DNA of 64,000 bases, from contig NZ_AGBF01000010.1 in the NCBI RefSeq assembly GCF_000225525.1, positions 1 to 64,000 of the forward strand, in the 5' to 3' direction. A program made the position numbers and the translations under genes. Below, one piece after another: positions 34,780 through 43,964 of this stretch. The notes below the pieces were generated by a model. It did no database searches. It had not been told where the DNA came from and was given only the letters and a program-made list of their open reading frames with translations. The DNA is from Streptomyces zinciresistens K42 (lineage in GTDB: Bacteria; Actinomycetota; Actinomycetes; Streptomycetales; Streptomycetaceae). Position 1 is the first letter of the stretch; every line of letters begins with the position of its first letter.

Positions 34780-36063
34780 TCAGCCGTCGACCGGGACCTC
34801 TCGCACCCGTCTGACCTTGGTGAACAGCGCGAGCGCGGCGAGCGGGAGCAGCAGCAGGGCGGCTGTGAGGTTCAGCCAGCCGTAGCTCGCCCGCGCGACC
34901 ACCAGTCCGGCGACCGCGCCCCCGATGCCCGCGCTCGCGTTCATGACGAGGTCCGACAGCCCCTGGGCCGCGGCCCGTGCCGGCTGCGGAACGGAGTCGG
35001 TGAGCAGGGCGGACCCGGAGACGAGCCCCGCGGACCAGCCGAGCCCCAGCACGAACAGGCCCACGGCCGTCTGACCGTGACTGGCGCCCGCCGTGCCCGA
35101 AAGGAACATCGCGGCCACCAGCAGCCCCACGCAGAGCCCGATGCCCGACAACCGCCCCAGCCGGTCCGTCAGCCGCCCCATGAGCGGCGCGAACGCGTAC
35201 ATGCCCGCGATGTGGACGCTGATGACCAGGCCGATCAGATCGATGCCCGCACCCTGGTGCGCGAGCGCGACCGGAGTCATCGACATCACCGAGACCATCG
35301 CCGTGTGCGCGACGGCGACCGTCACCACCGCGAGGCGGGCCCGCGGCGAGGCGGCCACCGCGGACATCCCGGCCCGCAGGGAGCGGCCCTTCGGCGACTG
35401 TTCGTCGGCGGGCGCCAGGGACCGCGCGGTGAGCAGCGGGTCGGGGCGCAGCAGCACGGCCACGACGACCGCCGATATCAGGAAGATCCCGGCCGCCCAC
35501 AGGAACGGGCCCGCCGCCGCGGGTATCCCGAGGCCCGTGACGCTGCGGCCGGCGGGCGCGGCGATGTTCGGGCCCAGCACGGCGCCGAGGGTGGTCGCCC
35601 ACACGACCAGGGAGATCGCGCGGGCGCGGCGCTCCGGCTCGGCCAGATCCGCCGCCGCGAACCGCGCCTGGAGGTTCGCAGACGAGGCCGCGCCGAACGC
35701 CGCCATACCGCACAGCAGCAGCGGAAAACTCCCCACGCGCGCCGCGATCACCGCGACGGCCGCGCCCACGGCCCCGATCAGATAGGCCAGCACCAGCCCG
35801 GGACGCCGCCCGCGCGCGGTCATCAGCGCGGCCAGCGGCATCGACAGCAGGGCGGTTCCGGCGACCGTCGCGGTGGGCGCGAGCCCGGACAGCGACTCGC
35901 TGCCGCTCACCTCCTGGGCCAGCACGGCGGCGAGGGCGATGCCGGTGGCCACGCCCAGGCCGCCGAGGATCTGCGTCGCGATCAGCACGGCCGTGATGCG
36001 CCGCCGCAACGCGGGCATCCCCTCCGCCGTCACGGCCGGCGCCACCGCGCGCCCGACGGTCAT
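34780..36063 (-). CDS. MFS transporter
   Basis: The 427-residue protein has 12 predicted transmembrane helices and the MFS motif-A-like segments MTARGRRPGLV (after helix 2) and MGRLTDRLGRL (after helix 8). It resembles drug exporters of the DHA1-like class. Its ATG overlaps the stop of a short upstream reading frame (ATGA), so coupled translation is possible. Substrate is unknown. Confidence 0.85.
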   Translation of the reverse strand: MTVGRAVAPAVTAEGMPALRRRITAVLIATQILGGLGVATGIALAAVLAQEVSGSESLSGLAPTATVAGTALLSMPLAALMTARGRRPGLVLAYLIGAVGAAVAVIAARVGSFPLLLCGMAAFGAASSANLQARFAAADLAEPERRARAISLVVWATTLGAVLGPNIAAPAGRSVTGLGIPAAAGPFLWAAGIFLISAVVVAVLLRPDPLLTARSLAPADEQSPKGRSLRAGMSAVAASPRARLAVVTVAVAHTAMVSVMSMTPVALAHQGAGIDLIGLVISVHIAGMYAFAPLMGRLTDRLGRLSGIGLCVGLLVAAMFLSGTAGASHGQTAVGLFVLGLGWSAGLVSGSALLTDSVPQPARAAAQGLSDLVMNASAGIGGAVAGLVVARASYGWLNLTAALLLLPLAALALFTKVRRVREVPVDG

Positions 36064-36155
36064 GAGGCATCCTCCGCCGCGGGCAGACCCGGACCGGACG
36101 GCCGGGAGGCGCGCACCGGCCGGGGCGCGTACAGGTGAGTGAAAAGTCTCGTCAC
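36060..36155 (-). CDS. Possible 31-residue leader peptide of the MFS gene
   Basis: A GTG at 36155, preceded by GGGGGGAG, opens a frame of 31 codons (TRLFTHLYAPRPVRASRPSG...) whose TGA overlaps the ATG of the transporter. Position and coupling suggest a regulatory leader. I do not recognise the peptide, and it may be chance. Confidence 0.35.
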   Translation of the reverse strand: MTRLFTHLYAPRPVRASRPSGPGLPAAEDAS

Positions 36156-36205
36156 AGGCGCAGTCTCCCCCCCCTCGTGTCCCGCCCGCCCCTGCCGGTG
36201 ACCGC

Positions 36206-36228
36206 CCGCCGTCCGCCTCGGACGGCGG
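36206..36228. terminator. Terminator hairpin after ogt
   Basis: CCGCCGTCCG (36206-36215) pairs perfectly with CGGACGGCGG (36219-36228) around a CCT loop, ten bases past the end of the leftward ogt gene. Confidence 0.7.
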
Positions 36229-36237
36229 CCCCGCTCC

Positions 36238-36792
36238 TCAGAACAGGGGCTCCGGCAGGACCCCCTCCAGCGCCAGCAGCTTGCGCTTGGTCTCCAGCCC
36301 GCCCCCGAAACCCCCGATCCCGCCGTCGCTCTCCACGACCCGGTGACAGGGCACGACGACCGGCAGCGGATTGGCGCCCATCGCCGTCCCCACCGCCTGT
36401 GCCGCGCCCGGCTGCCCCACCCGCCCCGCCAGATCGCCGTACCCGACGACCGAGCCGTACGGCACACCCGTCGCCAGCTCGCGCAGCACCTCGCGGTTGA
36501 AGCCGGAGACCAGCGACCAGTCGAGCGGCAGCCCGAACGCGCGGCGCGCGCCCGCGAAGTACTCCTCCAGCTGCCGCGCCGCCTCGGCCAGCAGGGGAGA
36601 GCCGGGTGCCTCGACCGGCTCGGCGCCCCACCGCGACGCCAGCCGGGCGAGCGCCTTGTCGCGCACCTCCTCCGTGGCGTGGAAGACGACGCCGACCAGG
36701 CCGGTGGGGGTCGCCGCCAGCAGCAACGGACCGATGCCGCTGCCGACGACGGCCCACACGACCCGCCGCCCGTCCTGCCCATGACTGTCCAT
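36238..36792 (-). CDS. ogt: Methylated-DNA-protein-cysteine methyltransferase
   Basis: This suicide enzyme transfers alkyl groups from O6-alkylguanine to its own cysteine. The 184-residue protein has GFNREVLRELATGVPYGSVVGYGDLAG (helix-turn-helix DNA-binding part) and VVVPCHRVV, in which the PCHR cysteine (about residue 148) is the acceptor, then GGFGGGLETKRKLLALEG. The ATG lies six bases past an exact DNA-damage-type promoter, so the transcript is probably leaderless and damage-inducible. Confidence 0.93.
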   Translation of the reverse strand: MDSHGQDGRRVVWAVVGSGIGPLLLAATPTGLVGVVFHATEEVRDKALARLASRWGAEPVEAPGSPLLAEAARQLEEYFAGARRAFGLPLDWSLVSGFNREVLRELATGVPYGSVVGYGDLAGRVGQPGAAQAVGTAMGANPLPVVVPCHRVVESDGGIGGFGGGLETKRKLLALEGVLPEPLF

Positions 36793-36798
36793 GCGCCC

Positions 36799-36821
36799 AC
36801 CGTACGGCTCACCACTGACAA
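36799..36821 (-). promoter_or_regulatory. RecA-NDp/PafBC-type promoter of ogt
   Basis: On the minus strand TTGTCAGTG (36821-36813), eight bases, then TACGGT (36804-36799) match the mycobacterial consensus TTGTCRGTG-N8-TAnnnT exactly. The ATG follows after six bases. Confidence 0.8.
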
Positions 36822-36852
36822 CGCCCCCGGACCGGCAGGCGGCCCGCGGTAC

Positions 36853-37722
36853 TCAGCCCGCGGGGAACGCGTCGCGCACCACGTCCGGGCTGTTGGTGAT
36901 GATCCCGTCGACTCCGTAGCCCCCGACCTGCCGGGCGGCGTCCGCGTCGTTCACGGTCCAGGCGAAGAGCTGCATCGGGCCGCCGTGGGCGCTCTCGGTC
37001 TGGTGCACGGAGGCGACGTAGCCCGCGGACAGGGACGTGTACGACGGGTTGATCATGTCGGCGAAGGTCGCGTACCAGGACAGATCCGCCACCGGGGGAG
37101 TCCCGAGGAAGCCCGTCCTCACGTCGGGCCGCAGTTCGTGGACGCCGCGCACGCTGTCCGCGCTGAAGCTCTGCACGATCAGCCGGTCCGTCAGATGGGC
37201 CCGGTCGAGCCAGCCCTCGTTGCTCAGCACCTTCAGCGTCTGCTCTTCGATGCCCGGGTACAGCTCGGGGTTCTTGACCTCCAGGAGCAGCTTCTGGTTG
37301 TTGAGCTCCACACGGTCCACGTACTGCTTCAGCGTCGGCACGCGCGTGTTCGCGTAGGCGGGAGAGAACCAGCTGCCCGCGTCCAGGCGGGCGATCTCCG
37401 CGGCGGTGAAGTCCTTCACCTTCCAGGGCGACCGGCCCGGGAACACCTCCTCGGCGTCGGTCGTCCGCCTGAGGTTGTCGTCGTGCATGACCACCAGCTC
37501 GCCGTCCTTCGTGCGCTGGACGTCGTTCTCGACCCAGTCGACGCCCAGTGCGGCGGCCTTGTCGACGGCGGCGAGCGTGTTCTCCGGCGCGTACGAGGAG
37601 GCTCCCCGGTGGGCGACGACCGTGGGCCGTTCCGAACCGGCCCGGGCGGCGGGAGCGGGAAGGAGCAGCGCGGTGCCCCCCAGGAGTGCGGTCGTCGTGG
37701 CGGCTACAGCGCGCGCGTGCAT
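36853..37722 (-). CDS. Secreted glycerophosphodiester phosphodiesterase
   Basis: The enzyme hydrolyses glycerophosphodiesters to sn-glycerol 3-phosphate and an alcohol. A signal peptide occupies about residues 1-28, and the GDPD domain follows with VVAHRGASSYAPENTLAAVDKA (catalytic His), DWVENDVQRTKDGELVVMHDDNL and EVKNP, ending with AWTVNDADAARQVGGYGVDGIITNSPD. The 289-residue length is typical. It probably recycles phospholipid or teichoic-acid fragments outside the cell. Confidence 0.9.
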   Translation of the reverse strand: MHARAVAATTTALLGGTALLLPAPAARAGSERPTVVAHRGASSYAPENTLAAVDKAAALGVDWVENDVQRTKDGELVVMHDDNLRRTTDAEEVFPGRSPWKVKDFTAAEIARLDAGSWFSPAYANTRVPTLKQYVDRVELNNQKLLLEVKNPELYPGIEEQTLKVLSNEGWLDRAHLTDRLIVQSFSADSVRGVHELRPDVRTGFLGTPPVADLSWYATFADMINPSYTSLSAGYVASVHQTESAHGGPMQLFAWTVNDADAARQVGGYGVDGIITNSPDVVRDAFPAG

Positions 37723-38001
37723 GCGTACTCCTCGCGTCGGGTGATCACGTTCAGCTCAACTCTGACAGCACAGGGTCAACGACGAAGGAGTGCGGGACGG
37801 CCCCCTGCTGAACGGAGTTGCAGGGTCCCGCTCACTCGTGCGGCACAACTGGGGCGAGGCGGTGTTTGTTTGCCGGAGAATCGTTCGACCATTCCGGTGG
37901 GGGCTACCCTCTGCCTCAACCCTGGTCGCTCGGGCGGTCCTGGGAGGGGGGCGGGCTTCACGGCATTCCGGGACGTAAACGGGTGGGAAGGGCAGCCGCG
38001 T

Positions 38002-38868
38002 ATGCAGGGCACGGTCGACGGTTTCAGCTACGGACTCGTCACACCGGTGGTGGCCTTCCTCATGGCCTGCTTCGGCGGCGCGCTCGGACTGCGCTGCACC
38101 GCGCGGTCGATGCTGGTCTCGGGCACCTGGCGCCCCGGCTGGCTCGCCCTCGGCTCGGCCGCCATCGGTTCCGGCATCTGGACCATGCACTTCATCGCGA
38201 TGATGGGGTTCCGGGTCGAGGAGGCGCCGATCCACTACGACGTGCCGCTGACCTTCGCGAGCCTGGCCGTCGCCATCGTCATGGTCGGCGTCGGGATCTT
38301 CATCGTCGGCTACAAGGGTGCCCGCGGAGCGGCCCTGTTCACCGGGGGCACCCTCACCGGACTCGGCATCGCCACCATGCACTACCTGGGCATGGCCGGT
38401 ATGCGGCTCAACGGCAAGCTGGAGTACAACACCTTGACGGTCGGGGTCTCCGTCGCCATAGCCATGGCGGCGGCCACCGCTGCCCTGTGGTCCGCGGGAC
38501 AGGTCAGGGGCGTGCTGTGGACCGTGGGCGCCAGCCTCGTCATGGGCCTCGCCGTCAGCGGCATGCACTACACCGGGATGGCGGCACTCACCGTCCACGT
38601 GCAGGGCGCGCAGGGCGCCACCGAGGGCCACTCCGCCGCCTCGGTCCTCGCGCCGCTGATGGTCGGCCCGCTCTTCCTGCTCGTCCTCGCGGGCGCCGTC
38701 GTGGTCCTCGACCCCAAGATGGTGATGGGCAAGCCGGCCGGGCGGCCCGTCGAGCACAGGCCGGGCGTCCCGGCCCACACCGTCGTCCCGCGCCGCCCCC
38801 GCCGGGCGCCGCTGCCGACCCTCCGGACCGTGCCGAGCCGGGCCCCTCGGACCCCGCAGAACCACTGA
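38002..38868 (+). CDS. MHYT-domain membrane sensor
   Basis: The 288-residue protein has seven predicted transmembrane helices and three MHYT-type motifs: [19 protein letters not shown] and [10 protein letters not shown]. The family is proposed to bind copper and sense O2, CO or NO. The C-terminal tail (about 240-288) is cytoplasmic, Pro/Arg-rich and has no GGDEF or EAL output domain, so any signal would have to pass to a partner. The ATG at 38002 is used; upstream in-frame sequence is antisense to other genes. Confidence 0.85.
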   Translation: MQGTVDGFSYGLVTPVVAFLMACFGGALGLRCTARSMLVSGTWRPGWLALGSAAIGSGIWTMHFIAMMGFRVEEAPIHYDVPLTFASLAVAIVMVGVGIFIVGYKGARGAALFTGGTLTGLGIATMHYLGMAGMRLNGKLEYNTLTVGVSVAIAMAAATAALWSAGQVRGVLWTVGASLVMGLAVSGMHYTGMAALTVHVQGAQGATEGHSAASVLAPLMVGPLFLLVLAGAVVVLDPKMVMGKPAGRPVEHRPGVPAHTVVPRRPRRAPLPTLRTVPSRAPRTPQNH

Positions 38869-38878
38869 TCGGACCGCG

Positions 38879-38901
38879 TTGTCAGTGGGGGGTCGTACGG
38901 T
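38879..38901 (+). promoter_or_regulatory. RecA-NDp/PafBC-type promoter of uvrB
   Basis: TTGTCAGTG (38879-38887), eight bases, and TACGGT (38896-38901) match TTGTCRGTG-N8-TAnnnT exactly. The uvrB ATG at 38909 begins seven bases after the -10 element, as expected for a leaderless mRNA. Confidence 0.85.
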
Positions 38902-38908
38902 GGATGAC

Positions 38909-41056
38909 ATGCGGCCCGTTTCCAGCATCGAACGCACGGTGGCGCCCATCGAGGTCGTCAGCCCCTACCAGCCCAGCGGCGACCAGCCGCAGGCCATCGC
39001 CGAGCTCGCCCGGCGCATCGAGTCCGGCGAGAAGGACGTCGTCCTGCTCGGCGCGACCGGCACGGGAAAGTCCGCCACCACCGCGTGGATGATCGAGAAG
39101 CTTCAGCGCCCCACCCTGGTGATGGCGCCGAACAAGACGCTGGCCGCCCAGCTGGCGAACGAGTTCCGCGAGCTGCTCCCGAACAACGCCATCGAGTACT
39201 TCGTCTCGTACTACGACTACTACCAGCCCGAGGCGTACGTCCCGCAGTCGGACACCTACATCGAGAAGGACTCCTCGATCAACGAGGAGGTGGAGCGTCT
39301 GCGGCACTCGGCGACCAACTCGCTGCTCACCCGCCGCGACGTCGTCGTGGTCGCCTCGGTGTCCTGCATCTACGGCCTCGGCACCCCGCAGGAGTACGTG
39401 GACCGGATGGTCCCCCTGAAGGTCGGCGAGGAGATCGACCGTGACGCGCTGCTGCGCCGCTTCGTCGACATCCAGTACACCCGCAACGACCTCGCCTTCA
39501 CCCGCGGCACCTTCCGGGTGCGCGGCGACACCATCGAGATCTTCCCGGTCTACGAGGAGCTCGCCGTCCGCATCGAGATGTTCGGCGACGAGATCGAGGC
39601 CCTGTCCACACTCCACCCGCTCACCGGGGAGATCATCAGCGACGACCAGCAGCTGTACGTCTTCCCGGCCTCCCACTACGTCGCGGGCCCCGAGCGCATG
39701 GAGCGGGCGGTCAACGACATCGAGAAGGAGCTCGTCGAGCGCCTGGCGGAGCTGGAGAAGCAGGGCAAGCTCCTGGAGGCGCAGCGTCTGCGCATGCGCA
39801 CCACCTACGACCTGGAGATGCTCCGCCAGATCGGCACCTGCTCCGGCGTCGAGAACTACTCGATGCACTTCGACGGCCGCTCGCCCGGATCCGCGCCGAA
39901 CACCCTGCTGGACTACTTCCCCGAGGACTTCCTGCTCGTCATCGACGAGTCGCACGTCACCGTGCCGCAGATCGGCGCCATGTACGAGGGCGACGCCTCC
40001 CGCAAGCGCACCCTCGTCGACCACGGGTTCCGGCTCCCCTCGGCCCTGGACAACCGGCCGCTGAAGTGGGAGGAGTTCCAGGGGCGCATCGGTCAGACGG
40101 TCTATCTGTCGGCCACTCCGGGCACCTACGAGCTGTCCCGCTCCGACGCCCCCGTCGAGCAGATCATCCGCCCCACCGGCCTCGTCGACCCGCAGGTCGT
40201 GGTCAAGTCCACCGAGGGCCAGATCGACGACCTGGTCCACGAGATCCGCGCGCGGGTCGAGAAGGACGAGCGCGTCCTCGTCACCACGCTCACGAAGAAG
40301 ATGGCCGAGGACCTCACGGACTACTTCCTGGAGCTCGGCATCCAGGTGCGCTACCTGCACAGCGACGTCGACACCCTGCGCCGCGTCGAGCTGCTGCGCG
40401 AGCTGCGGGCCGGTGAGTTCGACGTCCTCGTCGGCATCAACCTCCTGCGTGAGGGCCTCGACCTGCCGGAGGTGTCGCTGGTCGCGATCCTCGACGCCGA
40501 CAAGGAGGGCTTCCTGCGCTCGGGGACGTCCCTGATCCAGACCATCGGCCGCGCCGCGCGCAATGTCTCCGGCGAGGTCCACATGTACGCCGACAAGATC
40601 ACCCCGGCGATGGAGAAGGCCATCGACGAGACCAACCGCCGCCGGGAGAAGCAGGTCGCCTACAACCAGGCGAACGGCATCGACCCCCAGCCGCTGCGCA
40701 AGAAGATCAACGACATCGTCGCGCAGATCGCCCGCGAGGACGTCGACACCGAGCAACTGCTCGGGACCGGCTACCGCGCGAAGAAGGACGGCCGCGGCAC
40801 CAAGGCGCCCGTCCCCTCGCTCGGGACCAAGGCGGCCCAGGGCGCGAAACCGGCCAAGTCCACGCGGCGCAAGGCAGCGGAGACGGTGCCGAGCGACCGG
40901 CCGGCCGCCGACCTCGCCGAGCAGATCGAGGAGCTGACCGAGCGGATGCGGGCCGCCGCCGCGGACCTGCAGTTCGAGATCGCGGCGCGGCTGCGCGACG
41001 AGGTGTCGGAGATGAAGAAGGAACTGCGCCAGATGAAGGAGGCGGGTCTGTCCTGA
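38909..41056 (+). CDS. uvrB: Excinuclease ABC subunit B
   Basis: UvrB verifies damage with UvrA and recruits UvrC in nucleotide excision repair. The 715-residue protein has Walker A GATGTGKS (about 47-54), the beta-hairpin region [21 protein letters not shown], the DESH motif ([11 protein letters not shown]), helicase motifs V and VI ([26 protein letters not shown]) and a C-terminal UVR motif that contacts UvrC. A basic linker enriched in Lys/Ala lies at about 625-660. ATG 38909 fits the promoter; GTG 38900 is an alternative. Confidence 0.97.
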   Translation: MRPVSSIERTVAPIEVVSPYQPSGDQPQAIAELARRIESGEKDVVLLGATGTGKSATTAWMIEKLQRPTLVMAPNKTLAAQLANEFRELLPNNAIEYFVSYYDYYQPEAYVPQSDTYIEKDSSINEEVERLRHSATNSLLTRRDVVVVASVSCIYGLGTPQEYVDRMVPLKVGEEIDRDALLRRFVDIQYTRNDLAFTRGTFRVRGDTIEIFPVYEELAVRIEMFGDEIEALSTLHPLTGEIISDDQQLYVFPASHYVAGPERMERAVNDIEKELVERLAELEKQGKLLEAQRLRMRTTYDLEMLRQIGTCSGVENYSMHFDGRSPGSAPNTLLDYFPEDFLLVIDESHVTVPQIGAMYEGDASRKRTLVDHGFRLPSALDNRPLKWEEFQGRIGQTVYLSATPGTYELSRSDAPVEQIIRPTGLVDPQVVVKSTEGQIDDLVHEIRARVEKDERVLVTTLTKKMAEDLTDYFLELGIQVRYLHSDVDTLRRVELLRELRAGEFDVLVGINLLREGLDLPEVSLVAILDADKEGFLRSGTSLIQTIGRAARNVSGEVHMYADKITPAMEKAIDETNRRREKQVAYNQANGIDPQPLRKKINDIVAQIAREDVDTEQLLGTGYRAKKDGRGTKAPVPSLGTKAAQGAKPAKSTRRKAAETVPSDRPAADLAEQIEELTERMRAAAADLQFEIAARLRDEVSEMKKELRQMKEAGLS

Positions 41057-41066
41057 CCCGCCCGCC

Positions 41067-41095
41067 AGGGTGCCGGCCGACCCGGCCGGCACCCT
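41067..41095. terminator. Terminator hairpin after uvrB
   Basis: A perfect 13-bp stem, AGGGTGCCGGCCG (41067-41079) with CGGCCGGCACCCT (41083-41095), has a 3-base loop. Confidence 0.8.
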
Positions 41096-41170
41096 CTGCA
41101 CAGCCCGCCGGGACCTCCACGAACGCGCAGTGTTGCAAGACCGACACAAAGTGGGGACCGGGGTACGTCA

Positions 41171-41193
41171 CTGTCAGTGTCCCTGCGTAGGGT
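41171..41193 (+). promoter_or_regulatory. Near-consensus RecA-NDp/PafBC-type promoter of the terD operon
   Basis: CTGTCAGTG (41171-41179), eight bases, and TAGGGT (41188-41193) differ from TTGTCRGTG-N8-TAnnnT only at the first base. Transcription from about 41200 would give a leader of some 50 bases with a ribosome binding site. Confidence 0.65.
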
Positions 41194-41251
41194 TCTGGTC
41201 ATCCGCGGAGCCCGCGGGCAACAGGGGACAGCTCGAGAGGGGAATCAGCAC

Positions 41252-41830
41252 GTGACCGTCAACATGACCAAGGGTCAGGCAATCAGTCTGCAGAAGAGCG
41301 ACGGGGGCAGCCTGACCGCGGTACGCATGGGTCTCGGCTGGCAGGCGGCTCCCCGGCGCGGCCTGTTCGGCTCGCGCACGCGGGAGATCGACCTCGACGC
41401 CTCCGCCGTCCTGTTCGCCGACAAGCAGCCCGTCGATGTCGTCTTCTTCCGCCACCTGGTGAGCGACGACGGCTCGGTCCGCCACACCGGCGACAACCTG
41501 GTCGGCGGCGTGGGCCAGGGCGGCGACGACGAGGCGATCCTCGTCGACCTCGCGCGCATCCCGGTCCACATCGACCAGATCGTCTTCACCGTGAACTCCT
41601 TCACGGGCCAGACCTTCCAGGAGGTGCAGAACGCGTTCTGCCGACTGGTCGACGAGACCAACGGCCAGGAACTCGCCCGCTACACGCTCGCGGGCGGCGG
41701 CGCGTACACGGCTCAGATCATGGCGAAGGTGCACCGCACCGGCTCCGGCTGGACGATGACGGCCCTCGGCACGCCGGCCAACGGCCGTACGTTCCAGGAC
41801 CTGATGCCGGCGATCCTGCCGCACCTGTAG
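41252..41830 (+). CDS. terD: TerD family protein
   Basis: This 192-residue protein is a complete TerD domain: KGQAISLQKSDGGSLTAVRMGLGWQ, EIDLDASAVLFADKQPVDVVFFRHL, the acidic SVRHTGDNLVGGVGQGGDDEAILVDLARIP calcium-binding loop, and FTVNSFTGQTFQEVQNAFCRLVDE. TerD domains bind Ca2+ and are part of stress systems linked to tellurite, phage and DNA damage. The GTG at 41252 follows GAGGGGA. It is 54 bases upstream of the TerD fusion gene, so one operon is likely. Confidence 0.93.
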   Translation: MTVNMTKGQAISLQKSDGGSLTAVRMGLGWQAAPRRGLFGSRTREIDLDASAVLFADKQPVDVVFFRHLVSDDGSVRHTGDNLVGGVGQGGDDEAILVDLARIPVHIDQIVFTVNSFTGQTFQEVQNAFCRLVDETNGQELARYTLAGGGAYTAQIMAKVHRTGSGWTMTALGTPANGRTFQDLMPAILPHL

Positions 41831-41884
41831 GACACCCGGGGCGAGCGGCACACGACACCACGAACGACACAGGGGGACGAAGGC

Positions 41885-43882
41885 ATGACGGCCGAGCTTG
41901 TGCGGGGGCAGAACCACCCGCTCTCCCAGGCCCGCCTGGAGATCCGGGTCTCGGCCGGCGCGCCCGTCGTGGCCGCCGCCACGCTCGGCGACGAGCAGGG
42001 CAGGATCAACGGCGTCGAAGGGGTGGCCCACCCGGGCGCCCCCACCCTGCCCGGCCTGGAGGTCTCCCGGCAGGCCGCCGCGGAGCACCGCCTCGCGGTG
42101 GATCTGGACGCCATGCCGGACACCGTCCACCGTGTCAGTGTGCTGCTCGCCCTGCCGGCCGACGGCGCGGGCGGCTTCGGCGCCCTGGCCACGCCCTTCG
42201 TCGCGGTCACCGGCCTCGACGGCACCGAGATCGCCAGCTACACCATCACGGGCCTGCAGGCCGAGTCCGCCGTCGTCGCCCTGGAGCTCTACCGCCGACA
42301 GGGCGCCTGGAAGGTCCGTGCCATCGGCCAGGGCTACGCGGGCGGGCTCGCCGACCTCCTCACCGACCAGGGCCTGGCCCAGGCACACCAGCTCGCCGCC
42401 GGAATCAACGAGGCCGTGGCGCAGGCTGTGGCCCGTTCGGTACCGGCCCCGCCGCCCCGGACCGACGGCGACCGCTCCCGCCAGGCCGCGGCCCCCGCGC
42501 TCGGCCCCGACCAGGGCGGCCAGGCGTCCCAGGGCGCCGCGGGTGCGGTACCGCCCACGTCGCCGTACACCACCCAGAACCCCGGCGGACCGGGCCAGCC
42601 CCGGGCGCAGTCGCCGTATCAGGACGGCGCGGGTGATCCCACCCAGCCGGTCACCTCCGCGCCGGGCGGCCCGATCGACTACAGCCACCCGCGCCGCCGG
42701 ACGACGGCGCCGCCCCCGCCGCCGACCGCGCCCCCGGCCCAGCCCGGACAGCCCACGCGGCCCGTGGCGGGCGACGCCACCGGCTGGTCGATGGAGGAGC
42801 GGCTCTACAACCAGGTGTGGGGCATGTTCGAGGACCTGGCCCGCGCGGCCGCCGCTTATCGCAGCGCGGTCGACTTCGCGGACTCCCGCATGGAGAAGGA
42901 ACTCGACCAGGTCCTGTCGGACCCGCGCAGCCGCATCGGCGGCCAGGGCGACGCCGCCCGTGAGGCCGCCCAGGCCAAGCACGACCAGCTCGTCAACCAG
43001 GCCCGGGTGACGCTCGACCGGGACGTCGCCCAGCTCACCGCCGAGTCCGAGGTCGTCGACCCCGCGCTGCCGCCGCCGTACGCCAGCTGGGACAGCCCCG
43101 TCTGGCAGGGCTACCGCGTCCCCATGGAGCTGCCCATGGCAGTGCGCCTGGGCGACCTGCATCTGCCCGAGAGCCCCGATCTGCGCATTCCGATGCTGAT
43201 CCGGCTGCCGCTGGAGCGCGGTCTGTGGATCGACAGCGGCCGTGGCGGATCGCTCGACGGCTCCTTCACCGACTCCCACGACATGCGGCGGCTGGCGATG
43301 GAGACGGCGGTGGCGCACGCGGCACGGCTGCTCGCCGTCTACCCGGCGGGCGAGTTCACGGTGCACGTGATCGATCCGGCAGGCGCGGGCGCGCAGTCCC
43401 TGGCGCCGCTCGTGCGGACCGGTGTGCTCGCGGCTCCGCCCGCGGTGGGCGCGGCCGGCGTCTCGGAGGTCCTGGCGAGGCTCACCCAGCGCGTCGATCT
43501 GGTGCAGATGGCTCTCCGGGGCGGGGCGCCGGACTCCCTTCCCCCCGGCTTCGACACCTCCCAGCAGTTGCTGATCGTCAACGACTTCCCGCACGGCTTC
43601 GACGACCGCGCCGTGAACCAGCTGAGGTACCTCGCCGACGAGGGGCCGGCGGTCGGCGTCCATCTGATGATGGTGGCGGACCGCGAGGAGGCCACCGGCT
43701 ACGGTCCGCTGCTCGACCCGCTCTGGCGGGCACTGCTGCGGCTGACCCCGGTGCCCGACGATCATCTGGCCGACCCGTGGGTGGGCCACGCCTGGACCTA
43801 CGAGCCGCCCGTGGTGCCGTCCGGCAGCCAGGTGCTCCAGCAGGTCCTGGGCCACGTGGCGGCCGCTCGGACGGGGTACTAG
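41885..43882 (+). CDS. TerD domain fused to an FtsK/SpoIIIE-like domain without Walker A
   Basis: The 665-residue protein has a TerD domain (about 1-180), a Pro/Gln-rich disordered linker (190-300), a predicted coiled coil (about 305-395, EERLYNQVWGMFEDLARAAAAYRSA onward), and a C-terminal domain with the topology of FtsK-type ATPases: RLPLERGLWIDSGRGGS at 441-456 where Walker A should lie, and LLIVNDFPHGFDDRA at 562-576 resembling Walker B. The lysine of Walker A is missing, so ATP hydrolysis is doubtful. GGGGGACGAAGGC precedes the ATG. It probably acts as a scaffold with TerD. Confidence 0.8.
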   Translation: MTAELVRGQNHPLSQARLEIRVSAGAPVVAAATLGDEQGRINGVEGVAHPGAPTLPGLEVSRQAAAEHRLAVDLDAMPDTVHRVSVLLALPADGAGGFGALATPFVAVTGLDGTEIASYTITGLQAESAVVALELYRRQGAWKVRAIGQGYAGGLADLLTDQGLAQAHQLAAGINEAVAQAVARSVPAPPPRTDGDRSRQAAAPALGPDQGGQASQGAAGAVPPTSPYTTQNPGGPGQPRAQSPYQDGAGDPTQPVTSAPGGPIDYSHPRRRTTAPPPPPTAPPAQPGQPTRPVAGDATGWSMEERLYNQVWGMFEDLARAAAAYRSAVDFADSRMEKELDQVLSDPRSRIGGQGDAAREAAQAKHDQLVNQARVTLDRDVAQLTAESEVVDPALPPPYASWDSPVWQGYRVPMELPMAVRLGDLHLPESPDLRIPMLIRLPLERGLWIDSGRGGSLDGSFTDSHDMRRLAMETAVAHAARLLAVYPAGEFTVHVIDPAGAGAQSLAPLVRTGVLAAPPAVGAAGVSEVLARLTQRVDLVQMALRGGAPDSLPPGFDTSQQLLIVNDFPHGFDDRAVNQLRYLADEGPAVGVHLMMVADREEATGYGPLLDPLWRALLRLTPVPDDHLADPWVGHAWTYEPPVVPSGSQVLQQVLGHVAAARTGY

Positions 43883-43920
43883 CAAAAGGCCCTGACCAGC
43901 GAACTTGGCAGCCCTTTTGC
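43882..43920. terminator. Hairpin ending the terD operon
   Basis: GCAAAAGG (43882-43889) pairs with CCTTTTGC (43913-43920), starting at the stop codon of the fusion gene. The stem is short and AT-rich compared with the others. Confidence 0.5.
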
Positions 43921-43927
43921 CAATTGC

Positions 43928-43956
43928 TTTACCTTTCCTTGGTGATTCGGTACTGT
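43928..43956 (+). promoter_or_regulatory. Promoter of the TerC gene
   Basis: TTTACC (43928-43933) and TACTGT (43951-43956) are 17 bases apart. The predicted start point, about 43963, lies immediately before the riboswitch. Confidence 0.6.
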
Positions 43957-43964
43957 TGATCCCA

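Noticed and set aside
36343-38001. Long in-frame extension upstream of the MHYT gene.
   Set aside because: It runs antisense through the ogt and phosphodiesterase genes; MHYT homology begins at 38002.
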